From Heligmosomoides polygyrus polygyrus (taxonomy: Eukaryota; Nematoda; Chromadorea; Rhabditida; Heligmosomidae), in the NCBI GenBank assembly GCA_947396885.1, contig OX377206.1, positions 19,897,114 to 19,961,113 on the forward strand: 64,000 nucleotides of DNA. The letters are read 5' to 3'. The position numbers and the translations under genes were made by a program. Shown in pieces: positions 48,001 to 57,600 of the stretch (the stretch's first letter is position 1; every line of letters starts with the position of its first letter). The notes beneath the pieces were generated by a model, which searched no databases, had not been told where the DNA came from, and saw nothing but the letters and a program-made list of their open reading frames with translations.

Positions 48001-51000
48001 GAAGTATACCAAGCAACACATTTTCCCAGGGCTTCACACTTGTGCCATAGCCGAGAAGAAAGGGGAAGTGGCGATATGAATCTTTAGAAACACTCGTTTC
48101 TTAGCTTGCATTTTAAAAACCACTGGTCAATTAGGAGTGAAGCCGGCGCCATGACGTCCTGCCCACCTGATCGGGCAATGCCCGAGCTCGTACGTTAGGC
48201 AACTCCCTGGATTACGGTAATGAACCGCCGCCCTCGATTAGGATAGGGTGGCAATTGTTGAGCCCACTTTGGACGAGTTTTAATGGATGGACAGAGTAGA
48301 CTATGGCGCAGCCTTTCTCTCGTTAGGTGGGGATTGTTGACTTTACTATTGCAAACTCAGTAAAACCAGTAAACCGTTGAAACAATATTAACTGCCAGAG
48401 TTTGTGGGACTCAGTAGTTACCGAAAAGACGAATACAGAGCAAAAAATGGAAAATAAGCAGCTCTCATCCGCACTGCTCACGAAATTGCTTAACGGCAGC
48501 AAAATGCACTGTGCTCGACTCGCCTAATCTCGTCGTGAAATCTCGTCCCAGACGGTAGCAGCACTATCCTACAATAATCAAGCTCTCGCCCCGCCCTCTA
48601 CAGTAGTGAGAAATACCTAACGTAGCACTCCCAGCAATGCCCTAAGAGTTCGCGTTTCTAAAATTGTTTGGTTGTCTCGTTCCAATTTATATCATGCTAT
48701 CATCATAACAACCTCACGCAGGATAATTTTCTCATACAATGGTCGAATGGATCGCATTCATCAGCTTGGCGCTCATGTTATGGTTACTCGATGGGCACCA
48801 CAAAAGGAGATTCTTGGTCACAACAGAACCGTTTTATTCGTGAGCCATGGAGGACTGAAAAGGTGCTGTTCAATCTTTGCAATTTCCTTTTTTATTGCTT
48901 GTCTCATAACATTTTCTTTCTTTTTTCGCAATTTCACACCTTATATTAGAACGATGAGAAAGTGTGACATTCCAAACTTGAAAATGCGTAGAGAATAGCT
49001 GCACTACATAGGAGACGATTAACGAGAAAGCGACGAGAATATGACGGGAAATGAGAAAAATTAAGCGAGACAAGTACTTCTACTACTAGTAGTATTACTA
49101 ATCGCTTCTCCAGAGAGGCGGGCGTGTATAGTCGAGTAGTCACTGTACAGAAGAAAGAAGACGCAGTGAATACTTATGTTCTTTCGCGTCTCTCACGGCC
49201 GTATTCAGATGCCTTGGGCCATCAGCACGGGTTATACACTATATTGCTAGCTATAAAATCGGGTGCTTTCATTGGTTTTCGGACTCTCTGAGATCCTAAA
49301 CAACCAAAGATAACATCTGAAATGTTTACGGAAATCTCGACACACCCCTCTTAAGAAGGAACGGTACCATTCGCTGATTGGACCTACACGGAAAAGCGAA
49401 CTTGTCAGCCAATCAACGAAAGCAGTGCCCACTGGTCAACTAATCAGGGCGTCTAGAGTAAACACGATCCGCTTAGTGTGTTCATTGGATGCAATGGTAT
49501 GGTATGATTGAATGGTATGGTGCATCCTTCCCCATTCTTATGCAGGTAACATTCACGACCAGTACCAGATGTTCTCTCATGCTGCCCTCAGAGTTACAGA
49601 TGATGTCAGCTACCTGATTAACCGCTGCTAGGCAAGTGTTTCTTACGCGTTTTAGAAGTTGTGATTGACTAATGCGCTTCTTCTGACAACTGGAAAGAGC
49701 ATTCCCGCCCGGTCAGCAGGAAGTTCGACTCCCGCTGGCGCTAGAGTTTTAATCGTAAAAAAACGTTACAGGAGCTTGCAACCTCACTTCCAGCCACTTG
49801 AAAATGGAATGAATCATCTCAGTTTCGTTTACCAACACAACAACGAAAAATTCTACTTTCTCTGCCTGTTTCTCCCTGTTTATTCACACGCGTTCCAGCC
49901 TGAAGGATACGATTTGTGGTGGAGTGCCGGTGGTCTACGTGCCGTTGTTCGCCGAGCAGTCACATAACGGTGAAGTAGCCCGACAAGCTGGATTTGCCGA
50001 AATTCTCCAGAAAAACTACATGACAGCCGATATGTTCGAGGAAAAGATTCGACTCGTCCTAGGTGTGTGACAAATGCTCAGTTTCAATGTTCTTTGATTT
50101 TGCAAAATTCCTCCGTGTTTACTGTAAGGTCCCTCTTCTCATATTTTTGTGATCCGTACTGTAAAGAATTCCAAGGACAAACAACCTAGCAGGTCATATA
50201 TTTTACAGTAGAACTCGTCACCAATGTTTTGTCCGAAAGTAGTTGTTTCTTCCTCGACTTCAAACTGCATTTTTACAAATTGAAAAAAAAGAATATTTGA
50301 AAGTCTTGGTCCAGGAATTGGAAACCTCCAACAAAAAGGTGGCTAGTTTTAGTATGTCTCGGCGGTAATGAAATTCTTTATGAGATAGACCCATGCTTTA
50401 TTTCTACTTTTACTGGATGTTTTGGAGGCGATTTGAAAGAGTATTTGGTCTAACCAGGAAACTATCTCAACGGTAGGTCGGAACGACCCCAGCGTTGTAT
50501 ATGAGCAGAATCGCCTCTCTCTGGGAAACAACGAAATGCATATATCTCGACCCCAATACAATTCTGCGCAGAGTTAGGGACGACGGAAGTTCGGCCGTTG
50601 GCTGCGTTTGTCCTCGACTTGCACATGTAGGTCGGGCTCAAGATCGCTAGAAACAGCGATCGTGGGATTAAGCCGCCCCTCTATCTGCGCCACCGCTGCT
50701 CGCTCGTCATCGCTGTTTCTAGCGATCTTGAGCCCGACCTACACGTGAAAGCCGAGGACAAACGCAGCCAACAGCCGAACTTCCGTCGTCCCTAACTCTG
50801 CGCAGAATTGTATTGGAGTCGAGATATATGCATTTCGTTGTTTCCCAGAGAGAGGCGATTCTGCCCATATACAACACTTGGGCCGTTCCGACCTACCGTT
50901 GAGATAGTTTCCTGATGAGGGCGTGCGGTAGCACAACTGGAGGAGGCGCCAGCTGTCGCGTGCCACTCAAGGTTTGTGGTTCGGGTCCCGTCCAAGCAAA

Positions 51001-51653
51001 CCAACATTACCATGCACCCGGGGTCGGTGAATTGATGTCAGACATGACTAGGGAGGGAAAAACACTGTCTTATATATCCGCTGGCCACCGCAAGTCATAG
51101 CACTGGCCCGATACTCGTTCAAAGTGCCTCTGCGACATCCCTTAGAAGTACAATGTGTGGGCCATCCTACGCGGGAATTGTTTAACGCCTTCCCTTATCC
51201 TTTTATCCTTACTTGGTCCACGCATCGCCCCTTAAATTTAATGCCGTCATCATATGTACCCCGACGCAACCCCTTTGGACCACGTTCAAAGTACATGAAA
51301 CAATCAGTTTCGGAGCCTTTTGGATCGAAAAAGTTTGGCGCCTTCAACCAGGGTGTATGGCAAATCCTCCAAGTTAGTAAATCAGATGGCCCAATTCTTT
51401 TTTCACGTCGATAACTATCACATTGCCAGAAACTCCGCGATACAAGGAGGCTGCTATACGAATCAGGAAGTTCTATCTCGACCGGGTAATTCCAAGTCTG
51501 GACTTGGCTGAATTCTACATAAGACGATCTCTGAAGACAAGTCCTCGTTCTCCCGTGTTCAAGCGCAAGGGAATGTTCATATCATTGTTTAGCCACATAT
51601 ATTGTGGACATTTTCTAATTATAGCAGTATTAGTGTATGTGTTAGGTCGGTGA
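42016..51653 (+). CDS. UDP-glucosyl/glucuronosyltransferase (UGT), complete 11-exon model
   Basis: Exons: 42016-42131, 44294-44397, 44481-44611, 44730-44892, 46635-46727, 47047-47183, 47352-47457, 47519-47717, 48722-48862, 49899-50062 and 51430-51653. Phases close throughout for 525 residues, a normal UGT length. Residues 1-16 are a signal peptide. His29 in SDSHIGSM is the likely catalytic base. The donor-sugar signature starts at about residue 374 (WAPQKEILGH) and continues through VSHGG, CGGVPVV and PLFAEQSHNGE. A C-terminal hydrophobic anchor (HFLIIAVLVYVLG) ends in Gly-Arg. UGTs conjugate lipophilic small molecules from UDP-sugars in the ER lumen. The N-terminal acceptor half is divergent, so the substrate cannot be guessed. 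The end of exon 6 (47183) is the weakest junction. Introns hold SINEs and two large foldback elements. Confidence 0.9.
42695..43035. repeat. ATTT-rich microsatellite blocks in UGT intron 1
   Basis: TTTATTTATT runs at about 42695-42745 and 42975-43035, with AT-rich sequence between. Confidence 0.7.
43086..43160 (-). repeat. SINE 3' fragment, minus orientation
   Basis: AAAGGATAACGG, GGAATATGCCACGCACCG and CGGGATATGGTGGAAGC match the SINE end reversed. Confidence 0.55.
43278..43684 (+). repeat. tRNA-headed SINE with duplicated 3' part
   Basis: Full head (GGGCGCGTGTTGCGCAG, GGTTCGAATCTCCCGCCC) and body. The body end is followed by a second diverged body end (AGGCCAAATATTCATTC to TTATCCTTTAGG). 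It lies in UGT intron 1. Confidence 0.75.
44095..44125. repeat. Perfect 14-bp hairpin
   Basis: CCATAATGTCACTG, a 3-base loop GTT, then the exact complement CAGTGACATTATGG. It lies in UGT intron 1, 168 bases before exon 2. Confidence 0.85.
45429..46481. mobile_element. Kilobase foldback element with mariner-type ends in UGT intron 4
   Basis: Begins TTAGGTTGTCCCATAAGTCC and ends with ACTTATGGGACAACCTAA, flanked by TA on both sides (45427-45428 and 46482-46483). Nearly the whole element is two inverted arms meeting near 45950, with matching blocks such as CTTGGAAGACAATGTTCTG and its complement. No transposase is left. The host intron (44893-46634) still splices in phase in the model. Confidence 0.85.
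48095..48205 (-). repeat. Short dispersed repeat (partner of 4085-4208)
   Basis: Reverse copy with GATCGGGCAATGCCCG and GCCATGACGTCCTGCCCAC. It lies in UGT intron 8. Confidence 0.55.
49690..49765 (+). repeat. tRNA-like GGCGCTAGAG-family unit
   Basis: CCCGCTGGCGCTAGAGTTTT end preceded by AAGTTCGACTCC (B-box). It lies in UGT intron 9. Confidence 0.5.
50345..50452 (-). repeat. SINE 3' fragment
   Basis: TTTCTACTTTTACTGGATGTTTTGGAGGCG and the following GTATTTGGTC correspond to the SINE body reversed, cut off by the foldback element. Confidence 0.45.
50455..50914. mobile_element. Foldback element, about 460 bp, in the last UGT intron
   Basis: Ends CAGGAAACTATCTCAACGG and CCGTTGAGATAGTTTCCTG. Arms of about 200 bp are nearly perfect inverted copies around a loop near 50665-50710. 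No clear target duplication. Confidence 0.8.
50919..51211 (+). repeat. tRNA-headed SINE
   Basis: GGGCGTGCGGTAGCACAAC head, GGTTCGGGTCCC B-box, CCGCAAGTCATAG body, CTTATCCTTTTATCC end. It lies in the last UGT intron directly after the foldback element. Confidence 0.7.
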
Positions 51654-51771
51654 GACCTTTCAAATATCTCTAAAAACAGATCTGAGCAATGTTTGTTTTG
51701 TGCAATGAATTGTGAAGCAGTGTATATAAATTGTTATAAAGATGTAAACTTTGAGAATTGTTTTACAAAAG

Positions 51772-52067
51772 TGGCGCGTGATAGCGCAGTCGAAGGAAGC
51801 GATGCTTGTCGCATGCAACTAAATCCAAGTCCTTTGTTCGGGTTTCCTGCCCACGCCAGCCAACTGTTCCATCTCTCCGGGTTCGGTGAATTACATAGAA
51901 CCAGAATTGTCTGGGAAGGATAACACACTGACTTGTTCATCGGCTGACCACCGCAAGTCATTTACAGGCCAAATACGCATTCAGATTGTTTCAACAATAT
52001 TCCCGGGAAGTGAAATGCGTGGCGCATCCCAAAAAAGGATTTATTAACGCCATCATTTATCATTTGT
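51772..52067 (+). repeat. tRNA-headed SINE
   Basis: GGCGCGTGATAGCGCAGTCG head, TGTTCGGGTTTCCTGCCC B-box region, and body to CATCATTTATCATTT. It starts 119 bases after the UGT stop, so it may be part of the UGT 3' UTR. Confidence 0.75.
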
Positions 52068-52520
52068 ACTGTCAACTGGAATGTTACGTGTAGAATGTGT
52101 TGGAATGCATGAGGCTTTTCCCAGTGCAGTTAGAGGAATGTAAAATGGAAGCTACTATGACCACCAGATGTCCTCCTCTCAAACTGTTGTGCATAGAAAC
52201 GCAAACAGAACTGATAAGCATCCTACGCTCGTCACCGATAAGGAGCGAAACGAACAGCTGTCAACAGGAAGCGGTTAAAAACGCACTCCCACATCTATGA
52301 ATTTCTCTTTATTCGCGGGCTCACTTTACACAGTCGCTAGAAGGAGCCGATAGAGCATACGAAAAGAATGACTACCTTCCGATCAGCAGTAATAACTTAA
52401 ACTGTACTGCGCTCAATCTTTACTGTTTAAACCAAACGTTTACGTTTAAACTGTACTTTAAACTGTAACTCACTACGGATACATGCACCTCTTCACCGCC
52501 ACAACAATCTCAAATTTACT

Positions 52521-53416
52521 AAGGCGTTAAATACACTGGCGCCACTGAAGCGACTGTTCGAACGCTACCTGTCGCAGGCAAAGCTCCATCTTAGTAGAAG
52601 AGCAGGAGGAGCGTCCCTGTACGAGAAGGGACATGCACGACATTGGAAACTATTGCCCGATCTGCCTGCTGTCCGTAGTCTACAAGCTGTTCACTTCACG
52701 AGTCATTATGAATGTGATCAGCAGAACGCTGGACGAAGGGCAGCCATGCGAACAAGCAGTATTTCGGAGGGGATTCAGCACGGCCGATCACATGCACACC
52801 ATTACGAAGCTCATCGAAGTGTCGCGAGAGTACAAGCCACTGCTGAGCCTTACGTTCGTCGACCTGAAGAAGGCGATCGACTCTGCCGAGGCTGAAGCGG
52901 TCGTCGAAGCCCTGCTCACTCCGGGCATTCCTACTCAGTGCGTCAGAGTCCTTCGAGAGCTGTACAGTGGATTCATGACCAAGACCTCACCATTCTACAA
53001 CGACGTCGTCATCGACGTGAAGAGAGGGGTTCGCCAGGAGGATACCATGTCCCCGAAGCTCTTCAACGCCACCCTCGAAAACGTCATGCGCGAACCAGAA
53101 TGGAAAGACATCCGGCCGGCAACTGCACCATCTTCGTTTCGCTGACGACATCGTGCTCATAAGGCCTAGTTTATACTTGCGCCGCTGCGCGGCGCGGCAC
53201 GATAGTTGAGATACATATCGACCGGGCGGCTCGAAAAATCGATATCCATAGCGGCCGTGGTGCCGCGCCACGTGGCGGCGCAAGTATAAACTAGGGCTAA
53301 CACTACGCATCAGCGGAGTGGAACGAATGCTGGCCGACTTTGATCAGGTGTGTGAAAACGATGAACTGCAGCTGAATCTTGGCCGCTGCACTCATCCAGC
53401 ACCTATTTTCCATTGA
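52521..53416 (+). pseudogene. RTE-type LINE reverse transcriptase fragment, split by a MITE
   Basis: The protein traces NYCPICLLSVVYKLFTSRV, EQAVFRRGFSTADH, LTFVDLKKAIDSAEAEAV and VKRGVRQEDTMSPKLF are the fingers/palm blocks of RTE-clade reverse transcriptases. LHHLRFADDIVLI follows, with the FADD catalytic pair. A frame change lies before 52633 and another before the FADD block. A 135-bp MITE (53163-53297) interrupts the frame just after the catalytic motif, and the RT reading resumes behind it up to a stop at 53416. The 5' endonuclease part is missing. It is non-functional. Confidence 0.85.
53163..53297. mobile_element. Harbinger-like MITE inside the RT pseudogene, TAA target duplication
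   Basis: Ends GGCCTAGTTTATACTTGCG and CGCAAGTATAAACTAGGGC are inverted repeats flanked by TAA at 53160-53162 and 53298-53300. The core is also strongly self-complementary. Confidence 0.85.
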
Positions 53417-53419
53417 CTG

Positions 53420-54696
53420 ACAGCAAAAATTTTATTTACGCCGCTACGCACTTTTAGATGGACCAGCAAAAACGAATAAATACACATAGCTTTGCTGCAG
53501 TTCTAAGTGAGCACCCTTTACACTATCAGTTAAAGAAAAATCGTGACGACCGAGGCGAGCGAACAGCGTGCCTCGTTTTCTTGTTTTTCTTTTTTCATCC
53601 TCTCAAGGTTGCTGCTTTATTTCACGTTGAAACAATATTTGATTTGTTATTTTAACTGCTGAGATCAAAATTTTTATAAAATTTCAAACACTGCACTCTC
53701 TTTACTGTGGAAAGCGGATTACAAATTTTCAAAAAAGAAAATTGTATGCCTTAATCACATACCCCTTCGGTATTATTTGGGAGGTGTTCAGTTTGTTTTC
53801 TAATCTTTACTATCCAGCATATTTCGACAAGTGTCTAGTTTGACGTGGAATGGTATAAAAGTGTTGGTTATTTCTCAAGGTGCGAATTTAGATACAATGG
53901 ATAGCTAAAGCGATAATTTCGAAATTCTCTGTTTTCTGACGTTTTGGCGTTTGTGTTTCCTGATTTCAGTTTTCTGACAAACTCGATTTTCTGCTTTCAT
54001 GCGCAGGTCGCGAATTCGCGACGGATGCTTTCACGAATTAAATATGTGAATACTGCCTTAGCTATGATGTTGTTGAAACAGCATTTCGAGCATTGCAAGC
54101 GCATCGTATTCTACACTGTAAAGACGTGTTTGTAACAAAATGAAACATTCGTAACCTTTATGAAATAAGGTGATCACATTTCATGTAAACGATGTGTACA
54201 AAATGAGATGAAATCGTCTGGAACACGAAGCGTGAGGATCTCTATGGCTGACCTAGGGTTGTGTAGATGAAATTCAACAATCATTTAAATATACGCTTAA
54301 ACATCAACGCTCTAATATGTAATAAGATGAACGCTTCAAAAAACCAAGCAGCCAAAGCGTTCAAATAGCACAGGTGTTTCATCCGGAACAAAGAAAGGTT
54401 TCATGCATACTCAAAAATAAGATGCATAAGAAACTCACCAGAAATCTTATTTAAAGACGAGCTGAGGTTTGCTGAGAAGCAGAGACTATTACATGACATA
54501 ACACCAACGAAAGAAACATAAACTCCCCGTAGAATTTTCGCAAGTAAGAATGTGTCGTGGTGCGTATACAATGAGAAAGCACATTAACGGCGGTTATAAA
54601 TGAGGACGAAGAAAGATGAATAATAGAGATGAACAACAAAAATTCAAACAACAAAAAACGCACGTGAAAGAGCCCAGTGAAAGCCCCAACTTTCAC
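53420..54696. other. Stretch between the RT pseudogene and the ADAM 3' end
   Basis: AT-rich, no gene recognised. The ADAM 3' UTR must lie at its right end. Confidence 0.4.
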
Positions 54697-57600
54697 TCAC
54701 TTCGCCCGTGCCGCTCGTTGAGAGTCAAACTTGGCGGCAAGTTCCCGTACACCACCGCCTTTCTCAACACCATTGGCGATCTCCGGTGGCTTCTCGGGTA
54801 CTGGTGGACGACTGAACGTTCCGTTGTGTAACGCCGGCTTCTGAAATCGGACAAAATGACGGCTTAACGCATTGGCTAAACAAGACTGCCACGGGTCCGT
54901 TGATACCACGCTTTCAGCTTAACTCGAATTCCAATCGAGATATGTCCCTGCATTGGCGACATAGCCTTATAATGCTACAGCACCTCTTCGAATGGCAGCA
55001 CCAAAAAATCCACTGTTTCTTTACGGCAGTACTGACGCGACGATATTGCGACTAGAGCTATGCGGTGCCTACGGCTGCCGCGCCGCGTCTCAGCGTAGCA
55101 TCTTTGCTGTGCGCTATCGCCCTCAAACTGTTCTGTGACCAGGAGACAAATGCGTTATTGTTCGCCTGACCTTTCACAATCCTGTCTTCAGATGATATGG
55201 CAAAACGCACTCAGCGTTCACATACACAGAGACAGATGGACAATACACACCTACACACATATCCCTGCTTATTTCTGATATACTGCTGCTAATACTCTAC
55301 CATTGAATACTCCAGATACTCTCCTAACTGACCCCTACTCATCATACAACTTTTTCAAGTTTACGCATAGTTACTGCGCAGGATATCCTTCAAATTGCCT
55401 GTAAATAGCTTCGGAAAATGTGGAGAGCTGCCTTGCACGTCAACTTAAATAAAAAAGGAATCTAAGCTAAACAAACGACACATCCACCTCTTCGCCATAT
55501 CAGACTCCTAGAAAATGTTTCAGGGTCTCTTGTCCCATCGCATTTGTTACGCTACGCGACTTGGTTTGGAATGCCCCCTTGTCTACGTACCATCTACACC
55601 CATGCAGGATAAAAAGAATAGAGGACGGCCTTAATATTTTCCCTTTACGGGATGCGCGATGCGTTCTATTTCAAAGGGAAATCTTGGAGGCAATTTAAAT
55701 AGACATTTGGCTTGTACATTGAATTGCGGCGTGCAACCGATGAAAAAATCAGCATTTTATCTTGCCAGGCAAGTATGGTAACAATTCCCCGACTCCGGAG
55801 CTAAGGAGGGCTTAGCTGACTTAGCCGGGACCGAAACCTAGAACCATGAGTTGAGGAACACGCGGTGCTACTGCGAGTCCCAACTAGACCCATGTCGAGA
55901 TTAGTATAACCTAACAGTCATACGAAAGACGCTCTTCCACTAATCTAAGAAATAGAGTTTTTTGGCCACCGAGTCAATCTGGAATGAAAATACATGTTAA
56001 CTCATTCGCGACCATGTCCACACATATGAGTGGACAGCGAAGAGGGCGTGATGGACGGTGTCCACTCATATGTGTGGACGGGGATTTTTTGGGAAGAATT
56101 CTTTTTTCGATGTTTTTGTTCGATTTTCCTTTCAAACTCCCAAATTATAGTAACAAACCAATGTCCAGATCTTCTTCCAAAGATCGATTGAAATTCACTT
56201 ACAGAAAGTAACACCTCTCGAGGGACGATGTCCACACAAATGTGTGGACACCTGCGCGCGCCAACAAGGCAGCGGGCCGTCGCGCGCATTGTGTGCGAGA
56301 ACACTCTTGTCGCGAATGTGTTAAAGCGCTCAATACACACGCTATCGCATTAGGCGGGATTCATACTACCGTCGCAGAGTGAAGCGGCGTAATGGAACTC
56401 ATCAATATCGATTGTCTGCGCCCCAGTCGATACAGATAGGTTTCATTACACCGCGCCACCCGGCGTCCGAAGTATAAATCCCGACTTACGCAGCGAGTGG
56501 ATCAAAACCCTGTTCGTGTAGATACAAAAACTCGATTCAAAACCGACATTGACCAGTAGCTGTTCCAAAACATTTGTGAAAAACTAAAGATGGATAACCG
56601 TGCCTGATGCTTAGGTGGAGGAGGAGGCGGTGGTTGAATTGGTCGATACGTGTCTCTTTTCAGAGTCGTGCTCGGGTCGTCGGGAGGAGGAGTTGGTAAC
56701 TGACGAGATGCCAGATCGACTGTTGGGCTAAATCGTGACCATTACTACGCTCGACCGGTACAGGAAGGTGTTTAACAGAAGTGAAAGGACTTACTTTTTA
56801 ATGCCCAGCTCATCTCCCACTTCCTTGTACAGCTCCTGGATTTTGGAGTCTCTAGGTCGAAGAGGCACCAACGGAGGCGGTTCCTTAGGACGTACGGAAG
56901 GAATTCGAGTGAAATTCGCCTAAAGCAACACTTTGCAGAACTGCACAGCAAGAATGGGTGCTGAGACTGCCACGTCAAGTTCTCCGATTTGAGGCTGCGG
57001 AATCTGTGCAAACTCTTGAGCGCTGGCTAGCCCCACAAAAGTGAGTACTAACAAGTAGGGTGCACCAATAAAATTGTGTCGAAGACTAAACAATGTAAAA
57101 CACACCTTAGGTGGAGTGACTGGAATGACTGGGGCTGGAGCATGGGGTAAAAGCTGATCCGGACTTCTGGGCTGTTGCTGTCCTACTCCGGCATGGATGC
57201 TCATCAGTGGAATCGCAGGTGGCATGAACTGCGGAGGCCGGTCGTTCACAGAATACGTCACTGTTCCATCGCTCCAAACGGCATTCAGGCTCTCCCTAAA
57301 ACGCTTCTTTATGTGGTTGCTGAACTCAAGGCCTAAGTCATCTAATGCGAACTTTCTAATCGTAACATTTCAAAGATTAGTACTTAATCGAGTGCATGGC
57401 TTAACAGTAGCTCCCTAGATCGATAAAATACGAGCGTACTATGCAATTCACGCAGCAACTGCAGTCGATTACCTTAAGCTCGTTTCAAACTGCTTTGGCT
57501 TTATATAAATATATTAGCACCAACGCAATAACAAATTCCATAAATTGCGATATTGGTAACAAAGGGTGATTTTCACCTATCGGTCATTTTCGTCGGAATC

